Assembly (NCBI GenBank): GCA_031273735.1
Contig: JAISRI010000220.1
Span: forward strand, 1 to 11,329
Direction: 5' to 3'
DNA: 11,329 bases
Source of the DNA: Helicobacteraceae bacterium
GTDB taxonomy: Bacteria > Campylobacterota > Campylobacteria > Campylobacterales > SZUA-545
Shown here: positions 1 through 6,657 of the stretch, in pieces
Layout of the letters: the number at the start of each line of letters is the position of its first letter
How positions within the stretch are numbered: the first letter of the stretch is position 1
The notes under the pieces: generated by a model
Seen by the model: only the letters and a program-made list of their open reading frames with translations
What the model was told of the DNA's origin: nothing
The model's database searches: none
Position numbers and translations under genes: made by a program

Positions 1-286
1 TTCGCTTTTGTTGGAATAGAATAAATGGTTCTTTTATTCTTTTCAAATCCTCTCGCCGTCTAGCTTTGACGCGCGCGCACTTCTTAAAATCATCAGACCA
101 TTTATCAAAATACCTTACATATTATACTATTTTCTTAACTCCAAGCAATGCTTTTTGTCGTTTTTTCTGAAAGTTTTTACAAAAATCTACGCGAGATTGT
201 CGCAAAGGCTCGACAAAATCAGTTAAACCGCGCTCTTTTTGGCTAACGGCTTGCGAAAACCAAAGCAAGATCGATCCGTCGCCGCC
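1..286 (-). other. Downstream stretch without a recognisable gene; open frame broken by one stop
   Basis: No complete gene is visible. In the same minus-strand frame as the sialyltransferase gene that stops at 287-289, translation would continue for 54 sense codons (286 to 125) to a TAA at 124-122, then 40 more sense codons to the window edge. One stop in 95 codons is fewer than chance predicts. Both parts read as basic, protein-like sequence, for example FCKNFQKKRQKALLG before the stop and KARRREDLKRIKEP after it. There is no ATG in this frame and no family was recognised. It may be a relic of a gene tail, or the second part may belong to the next gene to the left. Confidence 0.3.
121..148 (-). 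promoter_or_regulatory. Candidate sigma70-type promoter reading left out of the window
   Basis: On the minus strand TTGCTT (148-143) is followed after 16 bases by a perfect TATAAT (126-121). It lies after the last recognisable gene of the cluster and points towards the left edge, so it could start a new transcript for a gene outside the window. The -35 hexamer is only a partial match, and the A+T-rich context makes chance TATAAT occurrences fairly likely. Confidence 0.3.
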
Positions 287-1333
287 TTAATTTACGTTTC
301 GCGCGTATTTTTTGCGGATCGCTATGCGCTTTTGCTTGTTGGGGATAAAGCAACAATAGAAAAGGACTAGCCATTTCGGGTATTTTCGCCGATAGGCAAT
401 ATATTCGTCGATTTTGTTTGCGATGCCGCTAAGTTGTTCGCATAACCGACCGATATTGTTTGACGTTTCATGTTTTATAGCCGAGAGCGCCGCCTGATTT
501 GACTTGACGCCTTCGGTTTTAAGATCATTAACGGCTTTAGTAAGTTGTTCATATCTGACTTCTAGCGGACTTGCGGGCGGTTGCGGCGCATTGATTTTGA
601 TTATTTCATTTACAAATCCCGACGGCTTATCGGGAGGAGTATAACCTTCCGGATATTCGTTAATAATTGGCGCTAGCTCGATATATCGAGAGATTGGCGA
701 CGATGGAGACACGGAGAACAGTCTAACTCCAGGGTGTTTTTTAAGCGTTTCTATTGTTTTATTCTGAACCGCGGCTGTATGCGCTTTTGCGCACACCTCC
801 ATTATTTCTTGCGAGACATGAGCTTCGCCCCACGCGTAATCCATAGAGGAAGCGAATTCAGAATCGCCAAACTGATCGTTTCCTACTATATATATGTTTT
901 TGTAGCCGTCTAACGCGGCTATTATGATTAATTGTAGGCCTGAACGCGGATTAAATTTATGCGTTGCAATATAATCATATAGCTCGGCTATGTCAGGCGA
1001 TTTGCTTGATTTACGTAATGTATATAGCCATTTCGCCCAAGAAGGAAATGTGGTAGTTTCTAGACTTACATAAAAATGATTAGGCGCCATCATATTATAC
1101 TCTCCTCGACTTGCCGCTAACCAAAGGGCAAGCAAGAGTCCGTTGGCATGATTCTGATTGTAATTTGCCGAAAAATATTTATCGACCCGTTTTCCAACAT
1201 AGTATTTTTGTTCTTTGTAAAATTCGTTTACGCGCCAAGTTTCAATATCGCGGGGTAATCTGCGGTAGTCTATAGCCGCTAGGCTAGGTCCGTTGCCTGC
1301 GATTAAAACTGATTTTTCTTTTTGCTCTACCAC
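287..1333 (-). CDS. GT42 family (CstII-like) sialyltransferase
   Basis: Predicted 348-residue glycosyltransferase of family GT42, which transfers sialic acid from CMP-sialic acid to a glycan acceptor, usually terminal galactose. The N-terminus IAGNGPSLAAIDYRRLP (11-27) followed by RVNEFY, with Asn36, closely matches Campylobacter CstII as I recall it. NPRSG (Arg130), the IYIVGNDQF strand, the His185 segment and SRYIELAP (215-222) also align. The family's catalytic His188 corresponds to His185; the nucleotide-phosphate tyrosine Tyr156 appears to be Phe155, while Tyr166 can replace Tyr162. Residues 255-310 look coiled-coil-like, followed by a hydrophobic-basic tail (321-344) suited to peripheral membrane attachment. 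The start is GTG, chosen because a strong Shine-Dalgarno sequence sits 6 bases upstream and the gene overlaps the preceding stop by 7 bases. No CMP-sialate synthesis genes are in the window, so the donor sugar is inferred from the family. Confidence 0.87.
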   Translation of the reverse strand: MVEQKEKSVLIAGNGPSLAAIDYRRLPRDIETWRVNEFYKEQKYYVGKRVDKYFSANYNQNHANGLLLALWLAASRGEYNMMAPNHFYVSLETTTFPSWAKWLYTLRKSSKSPDIAELYDYIATHKFNPRSGLQLIIIAALDGYKNIYIVGNDQFGDSEFASSMDYAWGEAHVSQEIMEVCAKAHTAAVQNKTIETLKKHPGVRLFSVSPSSPISRYIELAPIINEYPEGYTPPDKPSGFVNEIIKINAPQPPASPLEVRYEQLTKAVNDLKTEGVKSNQAALSAIKHETSNNIGRLCEQLSGIANKIDEYIAYRRKYPKWLVLFYCCFIPNKQKRIAIRKKYARNVN

Positions 1334-3303
1334 GATAATCTCCTTTTTAGCTCTTTTAGCCTACGTTTTGCTTTGTTATACTTTTCTTTATATTTTTTAA
1401 CTCTTCCAAATGACAACAGATATAGGATTTTGTATCTGCGCTTGTCGTAAGCGAGTTTGTTTGAGTAATAAATCTCGCGCATTAGCCAATAAATATCGTT
1501 AATTGTATTCTGACTGATTTTGCCAATATTTTTTTGGATAATCTCGTCGTAAAACGAAGTATTCCTAGCGTAGCGCCAAAAGTGTTCCGCCAATGTTTTG
1601 CGAGGTTCTAACCACGGCTTAAACCAATCGGTAAAATGAGTAATATAATGATCGTCGATATTAACAATATACTCTTTGATCAATTTGGTAGGGCAGTCAT
1701 TAGCGCAGTTTGGCGTTTGATATGGCGGCGAAAATTGGTGGTTCCACTTTATATCCAAAAACTTTACGTTTCCTTCGCATACGCAGTTTAGAACGTCTTG
1801 ATCCCAAAAGTTTGGATTTTTAAGCTCGGCTAACTTATCAAAAAACCGCCGTTCAATCCTTTCGTATCTAATTTTTTTTAGATTCATAACAAGAATGCCC
1901 GAGTTGAAATAGTTATAGGGATTTTCTAGTTTAAGTCTAAATAGCAAATATTGTTGATGCCAAACGTTTGTATGGAATCCAATATGCACACCTACATCAA
2001 GAACGGCGGCTATAATGTTGTTTTCAAGATCAGTATTGAATAATTGCGCCGCGTCTTTATGAATGACTATATCGCTATCAAGATATAGCGTTTTGTCATA
2101 ATTCGACAATATTGCGCTAGCCAACAAACGATAATATGCAGATTTTCGTAGATGATGCGAGACAAAAAGCAAATTGTTGGTATGGTTGTCAATAAATGAA
2201 AGCGCGTTAATCAGTCGAATATTGATATTGTCGTAATTTTCGGCTAAAGAAAGCAATAAATTCTTTTTCTTTAGCGCTTCAGGATCGGCAAAAATAAGAA
2301 TATCGTAATTATAATTTGACGAAGCGTTTTTGATAAGAGAGCTAATAGCGACGCCAGTATAAAGATAGAAATCGCCTTCGCAAGCAAAAACCACAGGGAC
2401 ATTATTGCGCGCAAAGGCGGGTTTTATAGCGGGTATCACTCCGTAATCAGAATTTTCTATATATGTGCCTTGTAGCTCAAGAATTTTCTTATCAGTAGCA
2501 TTATATAAATATGTAATATAAATACCCATCAGCCACTCAGAAATATAAGCGCAAGCGCGGGCTTCTTGCGCGGAGTAATTGGAAATATCAATTTGTTTTT
2601 GCGTTTCAAAGATAATATCAAATAACCACTCGCAATATTGGTAAAATAGTTCGCTTTTCATAATAATTATATTCGTAAAATACGCAAATTTACCACTGTT
2701 ATATTTTTCTGAGTATTTTATAAAAGAAGGATATTTTTCCGCAAGTATCCGCAAAACAGTATCATAATCTTTGATCTTGGTATGACCTTCTCTGTTATGC
2801 TCATAATGTTGATATGGAGTTCCTGGTAGCCGATGCCGCGATTTTATAACGACATCGTAGTCGGCGCATTTGTTGGTTATTTTCTCGTCGTTATTCAATC
2901 GCGTTTTTTGTAGATACTCGTCGTCTAACGCAAAAGTTTCATACATTTGGTCGAATGTTTGTTTTTCTTTTTCGGGTAGCTTTTCGTCGGCAAATGAAAG
3001 ATGTCGGCGATAGTGCATAAAACCGATATAATCGGGATTGTCTAACTTATCGGGGTTTTTCCATGCCCAATAAAATGCGGTTAGCTCGTTTACCGTGCGA
3101 TTTAGATTTGAAATATGATCGCCCGTATCGTCGCCGATCATATTTTCTTGCATCCATTTTAGATCGTCCGCGTCAAGAGCGCCATCTTTGCTTTCGTCTA
3201 ACGTTACGGCTCTTCCTAAATGAATAGGCGTAAAAATATCGCTTTTTAGAAGCGTGGCGGGCTTATGGTAGCCGACAAGGATTTTGATTTTTGGTTCTTT
3301 CAT
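1327..3303 (-). CDS. Two-domain glycosyltransferase: DUF4422 fused to GT8
   Basis: Predicted 658-residue cytoplasmic glycosyltransferase with two transferase modules. Residues about 4-270 match DUF4422: ILVGYHKPA, PIHLGRA, DDTGDHIS, then NELTAFYWAWKN and DYIGFMHYRRH. Residues about 302-575 match GT8: the nucleotide/metal motif LYLDSDIV (DSD 409-411), YFNSGILVMNL and DQDVLN. The usual H-x-x-G-x-x-K-P-W motif is present as HFTDWFKPW, with Asp in place of Gly. FWRYARNTSFY and a basic tail (598-658) complete the protein. GT8 enzymes are retaining hexosyltransferases, typically using UDP-Gal or UDP-Glc; the sugars used here cannot be read from sequence. The ATG at 3303 is preferred over a TTG at 3315 that overlaps the previous gene's stop; no clear ribosome binding site precedes either, suggesting coupling to the upstream gene. 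DUF4422-GT8 fusions could be bifunctional, adding two sugars in succession. Confidence 0.85.
   Translation of the reverse strand: MKEPKIKILVGYHKPATLLKSDIFTPIHLGRAVTLDESKDGALDADDLKWMQENMIGDDTGDHISNLNRTVNELTAFYWAWKNPDKLDNPDYIGFMHYRRHLSFADEKLPEKEKQTFDQMYETFALDDEYLQKTRLNNDEKITNKCADYDVVIKSRHRLPGTPYQHYEHNREGHTKIKDYDTVLRILAEKYPSFIKYSEKYNSGKFAYFTNIIIMKSELFYQYCEWLFDIIFETQKQIDISNYSAQEARACAYISEWLMGIYITYLYNATDKKILELQGTYIENSDYGVIPAIKPAFARNNVPVVFACEGDFYLYTGVAISSLIKNASSNYNYDILIFADPEALKKKNLLLSLAENYDNINIRLINALSFIDNHTNNLLFVSHHLRKSAYYRLLASAILSNYDKTLYLDSDIVIHKDAAQLFNTDLENNIIAAVLDVGVHIGFHTNVWHQQYLLFRLKLENPYNYFNSGILVMNLKKIRYERIERRFFDKLAELKNPNFWDQDVLNCVCEGNVKFLDIKWNHQFSPPYQTPNCANDCPTKLIKEYIVNIDDHYITHFTDWFKPWLEPRKTLAEHFWRYARNTSFYDEIIQKNIGKISQNTINDIYWLMREIYYSNKLAYDKRRYKILYLLSFGRVKKYKEKYNKAKRRLKELKRRLSW
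1340..1345 (-). promoter_or_regulatory. Shine-Dalgarno AAGGAG deciding the GTG start of the GT42 gene
   Basis: AAGGAG lies 6 bases before GTG (1333-1331), inside the 3' end of the preceding gene, whose TAG is at 1329-1327. This is ideal spacing. It supports GTG initiation and translational coupling between the two overlapping glycosyltransferase genes. Confidence 0.75.
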
Positions 3304-3311
3304 GTTGGTTA

Positions 3312-4358
3312 TCAAGCGAAACGTTTTTTAAGATATTTTAACTTTTGACGGTTTTCATTTCTTAAATTCTTATATTTTTTAATTAAGCCTAGCGTTAAAA
3401 TAGCGAGTATTTTATACTGAATAAATTTGCGATAATATCTATTCTTTAACCTTATTTCATGCATTAACCAATAAATATCGTCGATCGTTTGTTGTTGTTG
3501 CATTCTCTTGCAATTATAAAGTAGCTCTTCGTAATAAGAGGTTTTACGAGCGTATTTCCAAAAAAGATCGGCATAAGGCACATCGGGATAGATCCATGGT
3601 TTATTGTAGCCGGCATAGTGGACAATATGCGGATCGGAGAACGCTTCTTTTTTTTCGCTTAATATCGCATATTTTTGCAAAGGCATAGCGTTCCATATAT
3701 GCGAGAGTTTAAGGATTTTTTCAGAGCAAACTATATTTAAAATATCTTGTTCTGGAAATTTCAAAACGTTGCAAAAATCGTTTGCTACCGCCAAGAATTT
3801 TTTTTCAATGTTTTCTTGCCGCCACTTTTTCAGATTTACGAGGCATACGCCCGTATTAACATATCTATAAGAAGCGGGCAATTTTAGCAACGGTATCCAA
3901 TCGTTAAAGCTATTATTTAGCGGCGCCTGATCGTTTACGCACGCCATATGGTAGTCTGATATGTCTAGATCCCATAACTCTTTTAGACTTTTGATTACAA
4001 GCAGGTCTGCGTCCAAAAATATAATTTCGTCTATATCGGGCATAAGCGTTGAAATCATCAATCTATATGCCGTATTTGCGGATATATGAGCTTGTGTTGG
4101 AGACCTAACACTTAGTTTTGTATTGAATTCTATAAAACCAACTTGAAAATTTTTAATCGATTGTAATTCAAGTATTCGTTTTTTGCTATGCTCGGTAATA
4201 TCGTCGTGAATAACGTAAAGGTGAAGCTCTTCGTCGCCAGCGGATTCAAGTAGCGACGTTAAACATACGACGAAATATTTCACATATGCGTCGTTGATCG
4301 TAAATGCGATGTGTATTGTTGGTCTTTCTATTGTATTTGGCGAGAGAGAACGCTCCAT
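3312..4358 (-). CDS. GT8 family glycosyltransferase (LgtC/RfaJ-like)
   Basis: Predicted 348-residue retaining glycosyltransferase of family GT8, likely adding a hexose from a UDP-sugar to the outer core of LPS/LOS or another surface glycan at the cytoplasmic face of the inner membrane. Visible motifs are the N-terminal strand IHIAFTINDAYVKY (15-28), the DAD metal/nucleotide motif in IFLDADLLV (116-118), YVNTGVCLVNL (166-176), EQDILN (203-208) and HYAGYNKPW (247-255), all typical of the family. FWKYARKTSYYEE leads into a basic C-terminal tail (291-348) that closely resembles that of the next gene. The start is ATG, with TAGGAAAA about 10 bases upstream and an in-frame TAG just before. The gene ends at TGA 3314-3312, 8 bases before the next ATG. 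Acceptor and donor specificity are not determinable here. Confidence 0.9.
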   Translation of the reverse strand: MERSLSPNTIERPTIHIAFTINDAYVKYFVVCLTSLLESAGDEELHLYVIHDDITEHSKKRILELQSIKNFQVGFIEFNTKLSVRSPTQAHISANTAYRLMISTLMPDIDEIIFLDADLLVIKSLKELWDLDISDYHMACVNDQAPLNNSFNDWIPLLKLPASYRYVNTGVCLVNLKKWRQENIEKKFLAVANDFCNVLKFPEQDILNIVCSEKILKLSHIWNAMPLQKYAILSEKKEAFSDPHIVHYAGYNKPWIYPDVPYADLFWKYARKTSYYEELLYNCKRMQQQQTIDDIYWLMHEIRLKNRYYRKFIQYKILAILTLGLIKKYKNLRNENRQKLKYLKKRFA

Positions 4359-4406
4359 AATGTTGTTTTCCTATCCTTTCTGTTTTTTGTCCGTAATCGG
4401 GTTTAT

Positions 4407-4481
4407 TTAGCGCGCGTTCGATCGCGCGTCATTGATTGTAAATGTAACGCGTATCGCCTCTGTTTTCATTTGCGCTCTCAT
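4407..4481 (-). pseudogene. Relic of a GT8 glycosyltransferase gene start (24-codon ORF)
   Basis: In the 135-bp gap between the methyltransferase and the GT8 gene, an ATG at 4481 opens a 24-codon frame ending at TAA 4409-4407. Its residues 9-19, AIRVTFTINDA, mirror TIHIAFTINDA (14-24) of the adjacent GT8 protein: 7 of 11 residues are identical, one more is conservative, and 24 of 33 bases match, with several differences synonymous. After this the similarity stops in a CG-rich hairpin and a stop codon. The best reading is the 5' end of a second GT8 gene lost by internal deletion or recombination. A functional leader peptide is possible but unsupported. Confidence 0.5.
4411..4428. repeat. Small CG inverted repeat (CGCGCG-TTCGAT-CGCGCG)
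   Basis: Two CGCGCG arms (4411-4416 and 4423-4428) flank a 6-base spacer. It could fold into a strong 6-bp hairpin in the intergenic RNA, perhaps pausing transcription or protecting a processed end. There is no U-run after it on the minus strand, so it is not a convincing intrinsic terminator. It lies exactly where the GT8 relic loses its similarity to the neighbouring gene. Confidence 0.45.
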
Positions 4482-4493
4482 TACTTTTATCTT

Positions 4494-5312
4494 CTATCTT
4501 CGAAAAAAATATTTCTTTGCTATCTTGTGTACAATGAATGACGCTTGGTGCGGACCATAAAATTGGTGCAATTCAAATTGAAACGCAGGATATTTAGCGG
4601 AGAAAAGTCGCAAAGCTTTTCTAAGTCCCGCATTGTTGTCGCAATACATAGCGTTGTAGTCGTCCATCAGCAGAAAGCTTCCTTGTTTTAGTAGCGGTTC
4701 TAAGAATTTTAAGCACTCGTAGGCGGGCAGAAATATGTCGCAATCAATATGGGCTATAGCGCAGTATTCCATTCCATTCTTTTCTTTGATCGACTTAGCG
4801 TTTTCATTTAGAGCCAAAAAATCGCCGGCGACAGAATGGATTCTACTAGTATCCACATCCGCAAACGCTAGGTTGTGATAATAACTTTTTTCGTTGCACG
4901 AATATTGTCCGTCGCCAAATATCTCTTTTTCATTCTCCTGCGTCCCAATAAGTCCGCAAAAGCTATCAAACGCATAAAAATTTCTAATAACATTCTTGAG
5001 CGAATAATAAGCGGCAGACATAGTACTTCCAACATAGCCGCCAAATTCCATATAATCTCCAACTTGCAATGCGCGGCGATAGGTTGACAAAAGATTAAAA
5101 TATGAATGCGTTGCTCTATAATACAAGCAAGGTAAAAAATAACACGCAACGTATTGGTTGAAAGCAAAATAATGCTGGATAAAATCCCAGCCATACCAAT
5201 ACGAGAAGGGGAACATATTTGGCGCGTATAAGACAAGCAGAGAATCTTTATCGCAATACTCGCCTATCAATTTCAGTTTTTGTTCAAGATCGAATATGAT
5301 TTTATGCTTCAC
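4494..5312 (-). CDS. TylF/MycF-type O-methyltransferase, catalytic part, out of frame with its N-terminus (phase OFF)
   Basis: This frame (272 codons from a GTG) holds the whole SAM-dependent methyltransferase domain of the TylF/MycF macrocin O-methyltransferase type. Motifs are the SAM-binding segment YMEFGGYVGST (87-97), YAFDSFCGL (113-121), the AGDF strand, HIDCDIFLPAYECL (188-201) and LLMDDYNA (214-221), whose aspartates correspond to the family's metal-binding residues. The likely role is adding a methyl group to a sugar hydroxyl of the surface glycan built by the neighbouring glycosyltransferases. The frame has no good ribosome binding site. It is really the downstream part of the gene starting at 5541, cut off by a frameshift in a 13-C tract (5341-5329). 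With 12 or 15 C the two parts join into 348 residues. GTG at 5312 overlaps the upstream stop, so weak reinitiation is conceivable. It ends at TAG 4496-4494. Confidence 0.8.
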   Translation of the reverse strand: MKHKIIFDLEQKLKLIGEYCDKDSLLVLYAPNMFPFSYWYGWDFIQHYFAFNQYVACYFLPCLYYRATHSYFNLLSTYRRALQVGDYMEFGGYVGSTMSAAYYSLKNVIRNFYAFDSFCGLIGTQENEKEIFGDGQYSCNEKSYYHNLAFADVDTSRIHSVAGDFLALNENAKSIKEKNGMEYCAIAHIDCDIFLPAYECLKFLEPLLKQGSFLLMDDYNAMYCDNNAGLRKALRLFSAKYPAFQFELHQFYGPHQASFIVHKIAKKYFFRR

Positions 5313-5541
5313 ATCGTCGCTTTCTTGAGGGGGGGGGGGGGATATTATAAAAATCGCAACGAAGTCCGCTCTCTTTTACCGCCGTAGTTAATGTTGCGTA
5401 TTCGGTATTCATAGCGGCGCTTCCAAAATCATGCGAGCAAATAAAAAGAAGCGCTTTTGGAGAAGCGGCGATCTGGATATGCCGCCGCAAATAATGTATA
5501 TACTCGTTATATAGCTTAGTACTTTGCATTTGATTTTCCAT
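5302..5541 (-). CDS. N-terminal part of the phase-variable methyltransferase, truncated by the C-tract frameshift
   Basis: The ATG at 5541 has AAAGGA about 6 bases upstream, overlapping the stop region of glf, so this is the genuine translation start of the methyltransferase gene. A TTG one codon earlier is poorly spaced. The reading frame encodes 67 residues, then four prolines from the C tract (NIPPPP), then an out-of-frame SRKRRCEA and TAA at 5304-5302, giving a 79-residue product as sequenced. The N-terminal segment was not recognised as a separate domain; ALLFICSHDFG looks like a hydrophobic strand. Removing one C joins residue 71 through QESDDV to the methyltransferase domain in the next frame. 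The short product is presumably inactive. Confidence 0.75.
   Translation of the reverse strand: MENQMQSTKLYNEYIHYLRRHIQIAASPKALLFICSHDFGSAAMNTEYATLTTAVKESGLRCDFYNIPPPPSRKRRCEA
5329..5341 (-). repeat. Homopolymeric tract of 13 C (coding strand): contingency locus
   Basis: Thirteen consecutive G on the plus strand (13 C on the coding strand) lie at codons 67-72 of the methyltransferase gene. Tracts this long are prone to slipped-strand mispairing and are the standard phase-variation device of Campylobacter and Helicobacter surface genes. By frame arithmetic 13 C is OFF (79-residue product), while 12 C or 15 C is ON (348 residues). The true population length may be mixed, and sequencing or assembly error of one base cannot be excluded. 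Confidence 0.9.
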
Positions 5542-5551
5542 CAATGTTCCT

Positions 5552-6652
5552 TTAATTAAAATTGGCGGTTTTCATAGCCCGATCAACCGTATCGTCCATA
5601 TTATAGTATCTATATTCGCCAAGCCTGCCTAAAAAATAAGCGTTTGGCGATTTTTTGGCTGCGGCAAGATACTTTTCGTATAGAGCGCGGTTTTGTGGCG
5701 ATTCGATCGGGTAGTATCGCTCGTTTTTGCCGCGCTCAAACAGCTCTGGATATTCGACGGATACAATCGTATGCGGCGCTTGTTCGTCTAAGAATCTTTT
5801 ATGTTCGCAGATTCTTGTAAAGTCGTGGTTATTGGGGTAATTAACGACAGCCGTAGGCTGAACATACTCTTTTTCGATTCGCGTAACGTCAAAACGCAAA
5901 CTTCTATACGGTAGCTCGCCGAACTTATAATCAAAAAACTCGTCGATCGCGCCTGTATAATATAGGTTTTCGTATTCGATATTCGCCGTTTTGAAATCGG
6001 TATTTAAGCGCGTTTCGATTAGCGGCGAAGATTTTAATATGTTAGCGATCATATTGGTATAGCCAAAACGCGGAATGCCTTGATATTTGTCGTGAAAATA
6101 GCCGTCGTCGCGGCTGATTACTACAGGCACGCGAGCCAACACGGCGAGATCGATATTTTTTGGGTCTATTCCCCATTGCTTGGCGGTGTAATTTTTGAAA
6201 ACTTTTTCGTAGATAAAGTTCGCGAGAAATTTTAGATCGCCGTCGTCCGCTTTTTGCAGATCGCTAATAGAGACGCTAGCGCCGTATTCGTATTTTGCTA
6301 TTAGTTTATCGATTAGCTTTTCGGCAAGGTTATTTGGGAATAGGGCATAAATCGTATCGATATTAAAAGGGATCGGAACAAGTTGGTTATCTATATGCGC
6401 GGTAGTTTTCAAAAAAAAGTAGCGCCATTCGGTAAAGCGCGAAAGATAATCCCAAACGATTTTATTATTGGTATGAAAGGCGTGGGGACCGTATTTGTGA
6501 ATTGTGATCCCGCCGTCGTTGTAATCGTAGCAGTTGCCGCCGATATGATCGCGTCTGTCGATCACTAGCGAAGGCTTACCTTTAGCGGCGAGGCGTTCAG
6601 CTATAACCGCGCCCGTTAGCCCCGCTCCTACGATTAGATTTTTGGCTTTCAT
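5552..6652 (-). CDS. glf: UDP-galactopyranose mutase
   Basis: A 366-residue flavoenzyme, normal length for the family, that interconverts UDP-galactopyranose and UDP-galactofuranose in the cytoplasm to supply the Galf donor. Visible features are the N-terminal FAD Rossmann motif VGAGLTG (8-14), the IGGNCYD segment (38-43), KYGPHAFHT, the family-typical YTAKQWG (155-161) with Trp160, Arg174, YTGAIDEFFDYKFG, YYPIE (313-317), and the C-terminal FAD-binding GRLGEYRYYNMDD (342-354). ATG at 6652 is 5 bases after the galE stop. AAGGA is very close to the ATG, so coupling to galE probably helps initiation. Directly upstream is galE, which makes its UDP-Gal substrate, so the pair is a coherent UDP-Galf module. 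No Galf transferase of a family I recognise is in the window. Confidence 0.96.
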   Translation of the reverse strand: MKAKNLIVGAGLTGAVIAERLAAKGKPSLVIDRRDHIGGNCYDYNDGGITIHKYGPHAFHTNNKIVWDYLSRFTEWRYFFLKTTAHIDNQLVPIPFNIDTIYALFPNNLAEKLIDKLIAKYEYGASVSISDLQKADDGDLKFLANFIYEKVFKNYTAKQWGIDPKNIDLAVLARVPVVISRDDGYFHDKYQGIPRFGYTNMIANILKSSPLIETRLNTDFKTANIEYENLYYTGAIDEFFDYKFGELPYRSLRFDVTRIEKEYVQPTAVVNYPNNHDFTRICEHKRFLDEQAPHTIVSVEYPELFERGKNERYYPIESPQNRALYEKYLAAAKKSPNAYFLGRLGEYRYYNMDDTVDRAMKTANFN

Positions 6653-6657
6653 ATCCT

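Noticed and set aside
3301..3315. TTG start at 3315 for the DUF4422-GT8 gene
   Set aside because: It overlaps the preceding gene's stop and adds only four residues. The ATG at 3303 is the more usual codon and directly precedes the conserved domain.
4311..4541. Plus-strand 76-codon ORF antisense to the GT8 start and the intergenic gap
   Set aside because: Low-complexity, aromatic-rich translation without motifs or ribosome binding site. The same interval is better explained by the GT8 relic on the minus strand.
4868..5236. Minus-strand 122-codon ORF inside the methyltransferase gene
   Set aside because: It lies in another frame of the catalytic part, whose own frame carries clear family motifs. 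This one has no recognisable motif and no ribosome binding site.
5329..5341. The split methyltransferase as a simple pseudogene
   Set aside because: Both frames are intact up to the C tract, a one-base change in a hypermutable run fully restores the gene, and the start signals are sound. That fits phase variation better than decay.
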